Notes: generated from the sequence alone by a model not told the origin. A stretch of 27,492 nucleotides of DNA from Pelobacter sp. UBA5610 (GCA_002424645.1 DIKU01000064.1:1-27492), one strand, 5' to 3'; counted from the stretch's first letter, positions 1 to 8,272 are shown. Numbers and translations: made by a program.

Positions 1-1729
1 CCGATTGAACGGCATCGACGCACAAATTCATGGCACCCAACTGTTCAGCCAGCATATCCCGAACGTCATGATGGGAAGCGGCGATCAAAACTCTTGCCCC
101 TTGCTGTGAACGCGGCAAAATCCCATCGGGCCAACGAATATCCTCATGCTTGTTCATGCGAACGGTGCAGGTGAAAAGAGAGCCTTCGTTGACCGTACTT
201 TCCAGATAGATATGCCCCCCCATGAGTTCCAGCAACTGTTTGACGATGGCAAGCCCCAGCCCCGTCCCGCCAAAATGACGCGTTGTCGAATTATCAGCCT
301 GCGAAAACGACTCAAAAATGGCGCTTTGCGCTTCAGAATCAATCCCTATACCGCTATCTTTAACCTCCATAAAGATCAATGCACTTGAGCAATTCTCATC
401 CCGGCAACCAATGCGAACGACAATTTGCCCCTTCGGTGTAAATTTCACCGCATTACCTACAAGATTAAAAACGATCTGCCTGATCCGTGCGGGATCACCT
501 ATCAAAGAGATGGGCGTTCCCGGATCGACACGGAAAATCACCTCGACATCTTTATCCAGAGCACTTTTAGCCAACAGGGTCAGAGGTTCCTCGACAACCT
601 CAATCAGGTTTAAAGGAATTTTCTCCAAAGCCAGATGCCCCGCCTCGATTTTGGAAAAATCCAGTACATCATTAAGCACTTTAAGCAAAGAATCGCCGGA
701 ACTGAGAATCATTTGTGCCAGTTCCGCCTGTTCAGCGCTCATTTGCGTCTTTAATAAAAGCTCTGCAACGCCGATAACCCCGATCATGGGAGTGCGAATC
801 TCATGACTCATGTTGGCGACAAAGCGCGATTTCGCATGGCTTGCAGACTCAGCAGCCAGTCTGGCTTGTGCCAATTGGTCAACGGTCTGATGAAGTTCAT
901 CGTTGGTTTCAAGCAACTCCTGCGTTCGCATGGACACCTGCTCTTCCAGGTGATATCGATAACGTTCCAGTTGTTTTTCACGAGAGGCAAGCTGTTCCAG
1001 CATATTATTGAAACAGTCAAAGAGAACACCCACCTCATCAGAGGCGATTTTGGTCACGCGCAATGAAAAGTCTTCGTTACCCGAAAACCGACGCATTTTG
1101 TCAGCAAGGTACAAAATAGGGGCAGAAATAACATGTTGCAAATGCCCTGCAACAAAATAGCCCAAGAGACATGAAGCCGCCAACACGGCCGCCACACTGA
1201 TGGCAAAGGAGCGCAACCATGAGTAAAAGGCTTTGAGATCGGACCGAATATACACCATGCCAATCGTATTTCCGGCGTGTTGCACGGGAACCAGAACAGA
1301 CAGGGATTCGGAGCTAAAAAAGTGATGGCGGCGTCCATTTTTCAGTACCTGAGCCATCTGCTGATAGGTAGTGACATCAACCTCCGCACTCCATTGCCCC
1401 GGTGCCGCGCGTCCCTTTTGGGAGCGATAAAAATGCGAGATAACCTGGTTATCGGAATCGAAAAGATAAGCGTTTTGAATATGTGGAACGGAAAGCAATG
1501 ACGACATGACTTGCTCGCCAACGTGCCTACTGTGAAGGGTTATGGCAACGGAACTGTTGGCCGCCAGAATTTCGGCCAGGGAATAGGTATGACTCACCAT
1601 GTTACGCCGAAAAGAGAGTATTTCGACGGTCATGAACGCTCCTGCGGCGAGGACCAGAACCACTGCGCAGGTCAACATGATAATACCGGTCAGTTTTTTC
1701 CTAAGCGTGGCATGGTGAAATCCGAACAT
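1..1729 (-). CDS. Hybrid sensor histidine kinase, BarA-like layout (3' end outside window)
   Basis: Membrane sensor kinase; 576 codons are visible and the gene runs off the window start. From the ATG at 1729 there is a transmembrane segment at about residues 14-33, a periplasmic sensor region to about 170, a second segment at about 174-195, a HAMP domain, and a coiled-coil linker at about 245-300. The HisKA box NMSHEIRTPM carries the phosphoacceptor H309. The ATPase domain shows the N box NLVGNAVKF, the DSGIGI box and the FGGTGLGLAI lid. After it, VLIAASHHDV starts a receiver-like domain that lacks the usual acidic pair, as is common for the first receiver of BarA-type kinases. The start is supported by GAGG 10 bases upstream. 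No partner regulator is adjacent and the ligand is unknown. Identification as a hybrid kinase is firm; the rest of its C-terminus is not visible. Confidence 0.93.
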   Translation of the reverse strand, partial: MFGFHHATLRKKLTGIIMLTCAVVLVLAAGAFMTVEILSFRRNMVSHTYSLAEILAANSSVAITLHSRHVGEQVMSSLLSVPHIQNAYLFDSDNQVISHFYRSQKGRAAPGQWSAEVDVTTYQQMAQVLKNGRRHHFFSSESLSVLVPVQHAGNTIGMVYIRSDLKAFYSWLRSFAISVAAVLAASCLLGYFVAGHLQHVISAPILYLADKMRRFSGNEDFSLRVTKIASDEVGVLFDCFNNMLEQLASREKQLERYRYHLEEQVSMRTQELLETNDELHQTVDQLAQARLAAESASHAKSRFVANMSHEIRTPMIGVIGVAELLLKTQMSAEQAELAQMILSSGDSLLKVLNDVLDFSKIEAGHLALEKIPLNLIEVVEEPLTLLAKSALDKDVEVIFRVDPGTPISLIGDPARIRQIVFNLVGNAVKFTPKGQIVVRIGCRDENCSSALIFMEVKDSGIGIDSEAQSAIFESFSQADNSTTRHFGGTGLGLAIVKQLLELMGGHIYLESTVNEGSLFTCTVRMNKHEDIRWPDGILPRSQQGARVLIAASHHDVRDMLAEQLGAMNLCVDAVQS

Positions 1730-1959
1730 ACGCTTTTATCCTCTTTGGATCGAGGGAGAAGGAGGAACTGACAATATTACATACGTTCAAAAATTCATGG
1801 CAAAACGAAAAGAATTGGAACCTTCCGACTCACCTACATAGGGCCGGAACTCAAATCCAGCATCCAAATATATTGATTTTAAAGTGGAGGAAATAGTAAC
1901 AAATTGATCTTTTAAAGCAAAGACTATAATCCTTCAGGGTTATACACCAGATACTTATA

Positions 1960-1991
1960 CGGCCCCGAAATCTGCCATTATTTCGGGGCCG
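1960..1991 (-). terminator. Hairpin after the feo operon
   Basis: A perfect 12-bp inverted repeat (1960-1971 with 1980-1991, 8-base loop) with the GC core GGCCCCG starts 28 bases past the stop of the DtxR-FeoA gene. Neither side has a strong T run, so it is either a modest terminator of the fur-feoB operon or an mRNA-stabilising hairpin. The rest of the 1730-2019 gap is AT-rich and should hold the promoter of the histidine kinase, but I could not pick a convincing -35/-10 pair. Confidence 0.6.
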
Positions 1992-2019
1992 CTTACAACT
2001 CTATAAAAAGATATTTTTA

Positions 2020-2679
2020 TTACTGTGCATCTTCAGTACGAACAAAAATTTCCCGAGCCAATTGCTCGTCAACGGCAAACTCGGAGTTCCCAACATGGAA
2101 AATATAGGAGGGAAACCGGCGGTTGAGTTGTATATGATTACCTGGCAACACACCAAGAGACATGAGTTTTTGCATGGTTCTGGTATCACTGGTGGTCAAA
2201 TAGGCGATTTCTCCTGCATCTCCCACCTTCATTTCAGTAAGAGGAACCACCCCGGTAACTGCGGAACTGCGTGCCTCACGACAGCAGTCACCAGGCGGAA
2301 TCGGCCTTCCGTGGGGGCAGGTAGCGGGGTGATTCAATAGCGTACAGATGCGTGTATCAACCCCTTCATTAAGCAAATGCTCAAATTCGCACGCCTTGGC
2401 ATTGGCGTCGCTGCCTTTAAGATCCAGGATATCCATCATCAACCGCTCTGCAAGACGGTGTCGACGAACAACTTTTTCGCCGGCAACACGTCCTTCAGAG
2501 CGCAGATAAACACGCTCACCTTTCAGCTCAATCAGGGCCTGACGATCCAGCTCCAATAAAGCCGGATCCGTGGAATCTACATTCAAAGCCTCAAGCGAAG
2601 CTGAATTATCCCCCTCTTCAACGACTGCTATCCAAACGGCTTCGAGAATATCTTCGGCCCGTTCTGAGTGTTCCATCAT
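2020..2679 (-). CDS. DtxR-type metal-dependent regulator fused to a FeoA domain
   Basis: A 219-residue fusion. The N-terminal half is a DtxR/MntR-like regulator: a winged-helix region (about residues 8-72), then RRHRLAERL, where H74 matches a DtxR metal ligand. Next comes ACEFEH, whose C97, E100 and H101 have exactly the Cys-x-x-Glu-His spacing of the primary DtxR metal site. A CPHGRPIPPG stretch closes the dimerisation domain. The C-terminal part (about 141-216) is an SH3-like FeoA domain, recognisable by VGDAGEI and the LMSLGVLPG turn. It ends the iron operon, overlapping the upstream small gene by ATGA. The start at 2679 is chosen for AGGAG 5 bases upstream; the next ATG, 2676, is equally usable. 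Likely role (inference): sensing Fe(II) or Mn(II) while supporting FeoB. Whether it still binds DNA is unknown. Confidence 0.88.
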   Translation of the reverse strand: MMEHSERAEDILEAVWIAVVEEGDNSASLEALNVDSTDPALLELDRQALIELKGERVYLRSEGRVAGEKVVRRHRLAERLMMDILDLKGSDANAKACEFEHLLNEGVDTRICTLLNHPATCPHGRPIPPGDCCREARSSAVTGVVPLTEMKVGDAGEIAYLTTSDTRTMQKLMSLGVLPGNHIQLNRRFPSYIFHVGNSEFAVDEQLAREIFVRTEDAQ

Positions 2680-2867
2680 TCCTTCTCCTTGGACTTGTCG
2701 TCCTTTTTCCATCGGCGCAACAGGCCTGGAACCAGAGGATTTTCATACCCACACCAGGGGCAATGAATTTTACGGCACCCCCCAAGACATGCTCCGCAAG
2801 GTTTTTGCCGAAGTTCTTGGGACGTCGGAAGAGTCCGACCACAGAAGCCGCATTTCACATCAGCCAT
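2676..2867 (-). CDS. Small Cys-rich protein between feoB and the DtxR-FeoA gene
   Basis: A 63-residue protein with seven cysteines: C6-x-x-C9, C24-x-x-C27, C31 and C36-x-x-C39. The pattern suggests a zinc ribbon or rubredoxin-like metal knuckle. The tail after residue 50 is strongly basic and charged. There is no membrane segment or signal peptide. It is translationally locked into the operon: its ATG overlaps the end of feoB by 13 bases and its TGA overlaps the ATG of the next gene. This position resembles that of FeoC or of the small Cys-rich proteins often found after feoB, but I do not recognise the sequence as either. Reality of the gene is well supported by the overlaps; its function is not known. 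Confidence 0.8.
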   Translation of the reverse strand: MADVKCGFCGRTLPTSQELRQKPCGACLGGCRKIHCPWCGYENPLVPGLLRRWKKDDKSKEKE

Positions 2868-4819
2868 CCCGTAAAACTAAGCATAATGTTAAGACACCAC
2901 CCGACCGTGAAGGCCAGGAATGTAACCAGCAGAAATATGCCTAAAGACACCTTCCAACCGCGCTCCTTTTTCATCATGAGAAACTGAGCGATGCAAGGCA
3001 CAAACAGGGTCATGGTGACGGCAGCTACGGTTAATTGGCGGGGAGACAGCAAACCTTGTGCATGCATATCGTAAAGGCCGGCCGCACCGAAATCCCGCCG
3101 GAAAAACCCGAAAATAAATGCAGCCGTGGCCTTGGCGGGAAGCCCAAGAGCCGTAATAGGTGGAGCCATGATCCGCACCAGGGCATCGAGCGCACCGGTC
3201 ATTTTACCGGCCCAAAGCAACAACGATGCAAAAATGAAAAGAGGAAATATTTCCAGAAAATACCACTGCATGCGGCTGATGGTTTTGATCAATACGTTGC
3301 GGGCCTGGGGCAGTCGCATAGGCGGGAGCTCCATATAGAACATGGGACGCTCACCGGGAAGCAGACGGGCAGACAGCAGCCCAACGGACAGGAACACAAG
3401 GGTCACACACAATATCCAAACCGACAAGGCCCCCGGCACTCCCGACAACAACCCCATAATGACACCGAGTTGTGCACTGCAGGGTACAGCCAGAGCCAGC
3501 AACAGTGTCACGATAATCCGCTCACGCACGGTTTCGAGGGTACGGGTGACCATTGTCGCCATGGTATCGCAGCCGAAGCCCAGCACCATCGGGATAACCG
3601 CTCGCCCGTTGAGTCCTATTTTCTTGAAAATACGGTCGACCAGCATGGCCAACCGGGGGAAATAACCGACATCCTCCATAATGGAAAACGCCAGAAAAAA
3701 TGTTCCCACGATGGGAAGCACCAGTGCCACGGCATAGCGCACTCCCAGGGTAAACACACCGTATTCACCTACCAGCAGTTCCTGCAACCAGGCCCAGGAG
3801 GTCAATTTGTGCACCAACCCGATCACCCAGGGATTGAGTATTTCTTCAAACAACCCACCCTCAAGCAGGTCAACCAGAGTGCCGGCGCCAAACTTGCCGA
3901 CAAAAACATAGATTCCAAAGTACAGCACCGCCACCAGCAAGGGAAACCCGGTCCAGGGATTGATGGTCCATTCCGCCAATTTTTCAAAAAAGGTCGGTTT
4001 GCGGTCCGTCTGCTGATGAATAACTTCCTCGAGTATGGCACGGCATATCCGCTTACGCTCGAGGCTGATGCGAAGATTGAGATCCATACGACGTTCAAAA
4101 ACGGTATCGCTGACCGCTTGTTCAATAGCCTCCAGGTTGCCATCTTCCGCCTTGGCGACGAGTCTCCAGGCATCTTCATCTTTTTGCAGCAAAAGCAGGG
4201 CAATGGAGCGTGAAACAAGCGTGTAATCACCACTGAGGTGCTGTGAAACCTTGGCAATATCCCTTTCCAGCTCTCGGGAATACCCGAACACGGCCTTGAC
4301 CTCGGGATTATACGCGGCGATGGCCTGACGCAATTCAGGCAGACCACGCTTGCGCGCCATGGCGCCGCCAATCACCGGAATGCCAAGCTTTTCCTGCAAC
4401 AGGGGGATATCGATACGCATCCCCTTGCGTTCAGCCTCATCCAGGATATTAATGAGCAACACAACCGGAAGGCCGGCCTCGACCAGTTGCAACGTCATGG
4501 GCAACATGCGCTCGAGATTGCGCGCATCGATGACATGAATCACCGTATGCGCGGTTTCGTGCAGCAGGATTTCACGGGCGACACGCTCTTCTTCGGTAAT
4601 AGGCAGAAGAGAATACATTCCCGGTGTATCAAGCACCTCGTAGGAAACACCTTCAATTTCACAGTGTCCGCGAGAAACCTCGACCGAGGTTCCCGGGTAG
4701 TTTGATACCACGGTATAAGCCCCCGTCAGGGCATTAAAGAGGACACTCTTGCCGACATTCGGATTACCAACCAGCACGATCTTGCGATCGGCCGCAGAAA
4801 CTTCCTTTTGAACTGCCAT
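2855..4819 (-). CDS. feoB: Ferrous iron transporter FeoB
   Basis: GTP-dependent inner-membrane Fe(II) uptake protein, 654 residues; E. coli FeoB is about 770, so this is a compact form. The N-terminal G domain shows the P-loop GNPNVGKS (18-25), the switch I YPGTSVEV with T44, DTPG (64-67) and the NxxD box NILD (124-127). A helical cytosolic region follows to about 270. The membrane part then holds two Gate-type repeats with about 8-10 hydrophobic segments; GFGCDTMATM and VPCSAQLG lie in the first gate and FVPCIAQF in the second, with cysteines typical of the FeoB pore. It lies 66 bases downstream of fur and overlaps the next small gene. Separate feoA is absent, the FeoA domain being fused to the DtxR-like protein two genes on. 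Iron-repressed expression through the Fur site upstream of fur is likely. Confidence 0.97.
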   Translation of the reverse strand: MAVQKEVSAADRKIVLVGNPNVGKSVLFNALTGAYTVVSNYPGTSVEVSRGHCEIEGVSYEVLDTPGMYSLLPITEEERVAREILLHETAHTVIHVIDARNLERMLPMTLQLVEAGLPVVLLINILDEAERKGMRIDIPLLQEKLGIPVIGGAMARKRGLPELRQAIAAYNPEVKAVFGYSRELERDIAKVSQHLSGDYTLVSRSIALLLLQKDEDAWRLVAKAEDGNLEAIEQAVSDTVFERRMDLNLRISLERKRICRAILEEVIHQQTDRKPTFFEKLAEWTINPWTGFPLLVAVLYFGIYVFVGKFGAGTLVDLLEGGLFEEILNPWVIGLVHKLTSWAWLQELLVGEYGVFTLGVRYAVALVLPIVGTFFLAFSIMEDVGYFPRLAMLVDRIFKKIGLNGRAVIPMVLGFGCDTMATMVTRTLETVRERIIVTLLLALAVPCSAQLGVIMGLLSGVPGALSVWILCVTLVFLSVGLLSARLLPGERPMFYMELPPMRLPQARNVLIKTISRMQWYFLEIFPLFIFASLLLWAGKMTGALDALVRIMAPPITALGLPAKATAAFIFGFFRRDFGAAGLYDMHAQGLLSPRQLTVAAVTMTLFVPCIAQFLMMKKERGWKVSLGIFLLVTFLAFTVGWCLNIMLSFTGWLM

Positions 4820-4885
4820 GACTGAAACTTCCGGTATAGATTGCTGATAAGATTTAAAGGACCATCCGCCGTCGCATGGGTAACA

Positions 4886-5317
4886 TCAAGGGGAGGAACA
4901 CTTGGAGCAGCGTCCATAGATCTCTAATCGGTGATCGCGGATGGTGAATTGGTGCTCCCGGGCTACCTGTTTCTGCAATTCTTCAATGCGGGTGTCCTCA
5001 AACTCGATGATGGTGCCGCATTCAGTGCAGATCAAGTGATCGTGATGCTGTCCCCTGCCAGAAGCTTCGTACAAGGTCTGTCCGGCACCAAAATCACGTT
5101 CTTTGGCCAGACCGCATTCGGCGAGCAGTTTAAGCGTTCGATACACAGTTGCGTATCCGATATGAGGATGCTTTTTGCGGACCTTCAGATAAAGATCCTC
5201 AGTCGATAAATGAGCTGCCGTACGTAGGAACTCATCCAGGATAACTTCACGTTGGCGTGTAAGTTTCAAGCCCTTACGGGTGATATAGTTGCGAAATATT
5301 TCGCGTTTTTCGGCCAT
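4886..5317 (-). CDS. fur: Ferric uptake regulator Fur
   Basis: Fur-family iron-responsive repressor, 143 residues, the usual length. The winged helix covers about residues 10-85, with the recognition-helix signature ATVYRTL (56-62). The dimerisation domain holds the metal-binding HHDH (91-94) and two CxxC pairs, C97/C100 and C137/C140, which form the structural zinc site of Fur. I chose the ATG at 5317 over an ATG nine codons upstream because GGAGG sits 4 bases before it, and the upstream start would lie within the predicted promoter/operator. The gene heads the operon with feoB, and the promoter overlaps a Fur-box-like palindrome, which points to autoregulation. PerR or Zur are alternatives within the family; linkage to feoB and the box favour Fur. 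Confidence 0.95.
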   Translation of the reverse strand: MAEKREIFRNYITRKGLKLTRQREVILDEFLRTAAHLSTEDLYLKVRKKHPHIGYATVYRTLKLLAECGLAKERDFGAGQTLYEASGRGQHHDHLICTECGTIIEFEDTRIEELQKQVAREHQFTIRDHRLEIYGRCSKCSSP

Positions 5318-5329
5318 GCCCCCTCCAAT

Positions 5330-5372
5330 GAAATTGATTATCAAATTATCAGAGTAACCATTCAGGTGTCAA
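5330..5372 (-). promoter_or_regulatory. fur-feoB promoter with overlapping Fur-box-like operator
   Basis: On the minus strand a perfect -35 TTGACA (5372-5367) is followed after 16 bases by a -10 GATAAT (5350-5345). The -10 merges into the palindrome AATTTGATAATCAATTT, a close relative of the classical Fur box built from GATAAT/ATTATC units. The operator (about 5330-5350) lies between the -10 and the Shine-Dalgarno sequence of fur, so bound Fur would block initiation. It falls in the short gap between the ccdA-type gene and fur. The sequence elements are directly visible; repression by Fur is inferred. Confidence 0.75.
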
Positions 5373-5385
5373 GCGGTAAGCCTTC

Positions 5386-6120
5386 TCAACCTTGCATCGG
5401 TAGCCACTGATACAGGTAACCGGTAAGGACGCTTAGCCAGTTGAAATAAAGCATGACCCCTACGATCATCAGCATAACGCCAGTGCCCAATTCCGCCAGA
5501 CGAATATACTTGCGAAACCGGTTAAAAAAGCCGAGGAAACCATGAAACAACAGACCGGAGATCAAAAAAGGCAGCCCCAGTCCAGCCGAATAGGTCGCCA
5601 GCAAAATCCCGCCCCGAACAGAACCTCCGGAAGAACCGGCGGCCATGGTCAACACCGCCCCAAGAATCGGCCCTGTGCAAGGGGTCCAACCGGCAGAAAA
5701 TACCAGGCCCACCAAAAACGAACCGATATATCCAGCCGGTTTATCGTGAAGATGCAAACGCTTCTCACCCAAAAGAATTCCGAAATGAAACAGTCCGGTC
5801 AAATGCACCCCGAAGAGAAAAATCAGAATGCCCCCGATCTTCTGAATCCACCACAATCCTTCACTGAGAAGAGTAAAAAGACTTCCGGCGACAACCCCCA
5901 TGGCAGTATAAACCAGGGAAAAGCCGGCGATAAACAACAGACAGTGCAAAGCCACTCTTAACCGGATGCGTCCGCCAGGATGGGCCGCTTGCAATTGCTG
6001 AAAACTTAAACCGGTTATATACGTGATAAATGAGGGAATAAGCGGTAGCACGCACGGCGAAACAAAAGAAGCCAAACCGGCGGTAAAAGCTATCCACAGG
6101 GTTATTTCTTCTCCAGGCAT
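5386..6120 (-). CDS. ccdA: CcdA / DsbD-gamma family thiol-disulfide membrane protein
   Basis: Integral membrane protein of 244 residues, about six transmembrane helices, that passes electrons from cytoplasmic thioredoxin to periplasmic thiol proteins. The two reactive cysteines of the family are visible in equivalent repeats: C23 in SPCVLPLIPS and C148 in GWTPCTGP. Length and motifs match CcdA rather than full DsbD, since the periplasmic alpha and beta domains are absent. The ATG shares its A with the TAA of the upstream thioredoxin gene (TAATG), so the two are translationally coupled and the thioredoxin is the obvious acceptor. In anaerobes rich in c-type cytochromes such pairs serve haem-site reduction in cytochrome c maturation, but no ccs or ccm gene is in this window. 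Confidence 0.92.
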   Translation of the reverse strand: MPGEEITLWIAFTAGLASFVSPCVLPLIPSFITYITGLSFQQLQAAHPGGRIRLRVALHCLLFIAGFSLVYTAMGVVAGSLFTLLSEGLWWIQKIGGILIFLFGVHLTGLFHFGILLGEKRLHLHDKPAGYIGSFLVGLVFSAGWTPCTGPILGAVLTMAAGSSGGSVRGGILLATYSAGLGLPFLISGLLFHGFLGFFNRFRKYIRLAELGTGVMLMIVGVMLYFNWLSVLTGYLYQWLPMQG

Positions 6121-6674
6121 TATGGTCTCTCCTCCGGTGCATTCCCAATCAGTGTCCGGAGCGCCTGAAAATGCTCCGGAGCATTCCAGTCACGCAATCC
6201 GATATGGCGATCAACCAACCGTCCTTGCCGGTCGATAACAAACGTAGTGGGGTATTGTCTAACCTGATACAGGTCATGAATATCGCCGGATTCATCCATG
6301 ACAACGGGAAAATCCAGATTTCCCTTCGCCATGAAGGATTTAACCCGTGCAATGGGTTCGCCGCCGTTGATACCGAGCACTACCGCGCCCCGACGGGCCA
6401 GACGACGGTTTAAGGCGTCGAGAGACGGCAATTCCGTACGGCATGCGGGGCACCAGGTGGCCCAGAAGGTCAGGATCACCACCTTGCCGCGCAAACTCTG
6501 CAGGGAAATAGACCTTCCCTCAAGATCCTGCAAAGTGAAGTTCGGGGCCGGGGCGCCGATTTTTATCACGCCCTCAGGCAAGCTTTTATCTCTGCGCCCA
6601 GCACCGAAGGTCAGGTTGCAACAGAGCAGAACCAGACCGAGTATTAAAACAAGTATGGCGTTTTTTTTCAACAT
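6120..6674 (-). CDS. TlpA/ResA-like membrane-anchored thioredoxin
   Basis: Periplasmic thiol-disulfide oxidoreductase of the AhpC-TSA/Redoxin class, 184 residues. An N-terminal hydrophobic segment (about 5-20, ending LLCC) is a signal anchor or an atypical lipoprotein signal. The thioredoxin fold starts near GAPAPNFTL and holds the active site WCPAC (C75, C78) and the cis-proline P142 in QYPTTFV. The first ATG of the frame is 20 codons further upstream, but the ATG at 6674 has AGGAGG 5 bases before it and begins a proper signal sequence. It overlaps the CcdA-type gene downstream, which should keep it reduced. ResA/TlpA-like work in cytochrome c maturation is the most likely role; a more general disulfide reductase is possible. 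Confidence 0.9.
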   Translation of the reverse strand: MLKKNAILVLILGLVLLCCNLTFGAGRRDKSLPEGVIKIGAPAPNFTLQDLEGRSISLQSLRGKVVILTFWATWCPACRTELPSLDALNRRLARRGAVVLGINGGEPIARVKSFMAKGNLDFPVVMDESGDIHDLYQVRQYPTTFVIDRQGRLVDRHIGLRDWNAPEHFQALRTLIGNAPEERP

Positions 6675-6758
6675 ACGACCTCCTGTTTTGGGGAACAAAA
6701 CCATCGTATCTTCACCCTTATGCCACGGTACCAATTACTACCCATAAGTCAAGGATGC

Positions 6759-7229
6759 TCAACATGCCGAAAGCCCATGTGACTTATCCCGCAGAAGTCG
6801 AAAATCGGCTGAAAATTCAGCTACCTTGACATTTCCGCTGTCCGTAACACCAACATGGATAATGAACCGGCGTTCGTCCTCCTGCGCCAGTTCAGCCGTG
6901 GCTGTTACAATACCCTGACGAACCGGCGCCAGAAACCTCATGCTAAGATCGCGGGTAGCGAAAGGGGTCGATGCGGGCAGCCGGGTTTTAACGGCTATGG
7001 CAGCAGCCGTGTCCGCCAAGGCGGTCAAAGCTCCACCATGCATAAAACCGCCGCCCTGGCTGAGTTTTACCGTAAAGGGCATGGTCAAAACGGCCTGCCC
7101 ATCAACGGCTTCGACGATGCACATGCCCAACAACTGCTCAAAAGGTGCCAGGTCAATCCACCCGTCCATGACAAACTGCTCTTCCCCATGAACCCGAAGT
7201 GTTTCGCCATTCACCAGCAATCCGCCCAT
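6759..7229 (-). CDS. PaaI-type hotdog-fold acyl-CoA thioesterase
   Basis: A 156-residue single hotdog-domain protein. The family signature is the HGGALTALADTAAA stretch, about residues 64-77, which forms the central helix and active site; a conserved acidic residue in this helix (here the D of LADT) and the preceding glycines are typical of PaaI-like enzymes. It is predicted to hydrolyse small or aromatic acyl-CoA esters in the cytoplasm; the actual substrate cannot be read from the sequence. A GGGGG run upstream of the ATG serves as ribosome binding site. A possible promoter (TTGGCA, 16 bases, GATATT) lies in the 89-base gap shared with the divergent AEC gene. The TlpA gene follows 84 bases later on the same strand. 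Confidence 0.88.
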   Translation of the reverse strand: MGGLLVNGETLRVHGEEQFVMDGWIDLAPFEQLLGMCIVEAVDGQAVLTMPFTVKLSQGGGFMHGGALTALADTAAAIAVKTRLPASTPFATRDLSMRFLAPVRQGIVTATAELAQEDERRFIIHVGVTDSGNVKVAEFSADFRLLRDKSHGLSAC

Positions 7230-7318
7230 TTATACCCCCTGCAATATCTGCGTAAAAAGACCGTTGCCAACATCTGGCCGACGGAGTATGGTCGCAGTGT
7301 ATCAGCGGGAGAATTGTT

Positions 7319-8272
7319 ATGCAGCCTTTTTTTACGACACTGAGCATTGTCCTGCCTGTATTTGCAGTCATGACTCTCGGTACATTGTTGCGCCGCACCG
7401 GACTCATCAACCAGGAATTTATCAGGCAAACCAACCGCTTGATTTATTATGCGCTTTTGCCTCTTTTGCTGTTTTACAAAATCAGCACTGCCAACTTCGC
7501 AACCAGCTTCAACCCTAAACTCACCCTGGGCATGATCGCGACATTAAGCGCCGGCGCCGTGATCAGTTACGCATCGGGCTACCTGCTCGGCTACCCCCCT
7601 GAAGACCGCGGAACATTCAGCCAGGGAGGCTTCCGTGGCAATCTGGCCTACGTGGGGCTACCTATCGTGCTGAGTGCTTACGGCGATGCAGGCTTTACTC
7701 GGGCCGGGCTTCTCATGGGCTGCCTGGTCCCGGTCATCAACCTGTGGTCCATCGTGGTGCATATCCTCCCTCAGCGCCACAGACATCCGACAAGGCTCTG
7801 GCAGCTGGTACGCGACCAATTGTTATACAACCCCCTTATTATCGGCGCCATAGCAGGCATACTGTGGAACATGAGCGGCCTGCCCATGCCCGATATAGCC
7901 GGAAACACCTTGCACATGGTTACAACGGCTACCCTTCCGCTGGCGTTGATAACCATCGGCGGAGCTTTTTCCCTGCAGCAATTGCAGGGTGATTTAAAAA
8001 AAGCCGGTCTCGCATCGCTGTTCAAATTGGCCGTCTTTCCCCTGCTGAATCTGTGGATCATTTCCCAACTCGGCATTCATGGCATGGATCTCGGTATTGC
8101 CGTGCTCCTGGCGGGCACCCCGACAGCTGCCGCCAGTTATGTTCTCGCCCACGAACTCAACGGCAATCCCAGCCTGGCCAGTTCCATCATCATTATTTCG
8201 ACCCTGTTTTCGGCCATCAGCTTTACAGGCCTTCTTACAGTATTAGGTCTGATGGGATTGGTTCCGAACTGA
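7319..8272 (+). CDS. AEC-family permease (auxin efflux carrier / malonate transporter type)
   Basis: Inner-membrane transporter of 317 residues with about ten hydrophobic helices arranged as two halves, the length and pattern of the AEC family, which exports or imports small organic acids. Recognisable points are the N-terminal VFAVMTLGTLLRRTG, the glycine- and proline-rich GNLAYVGLPIVLSAYG in the middle of the first half, and GTPTAAASYVLA followed by STLFSAIS near the end, all typical of the family. The substrate is not predictable. GGGAG lies 7 bases before the ATG. It is the only + strand gene among its neighbours, divergent from the thioesterase and convergent with pyc across a bidirectional terminator. 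Confidence 0.9.
   Translation: MQPFFTTLSIVLPVFAVMTLGTLLRRTGLINQEFIRQTNRLIYYALLPLLLFYKISTANFATSFNPKLTLGMIATLSAGAVISYASGYLLGYPPEDRGTFSQGGFRGNLAYVGLPIVLSAYGDAGFTRAGLLMGCLVPVINLWSIVVHILPQRHRHPTRLWQLVRDQLLYNPLIIGAIAGILWNMSGLPMPDIAGNTLHMVTTATLPLALITIGGAFSLQQLQGDLKKAGLASLFKLAVFPLLNLWIISQLGIHGMDLGIAVLLAGTPTAAASYVLAHELNGNPSLASSIIIISTLFSAISFTGLLTVLGLMGLVPN

Noticed and set aside
3035..4213. A 392-codon + strand frame opposite feoB
   Set aside because: Antisense shadow; low-complexity His/Gln/Gly-rich composition and no family features.
5291..5304. Perfect 14-base palindrome GCGAAATATTTCGC just inside fur
   Set aside because: It encodes conserved-position residues of Fur's N-terminus, is not a Fur-box match, and single palindromes of this size occur by chance; kept only as a note.
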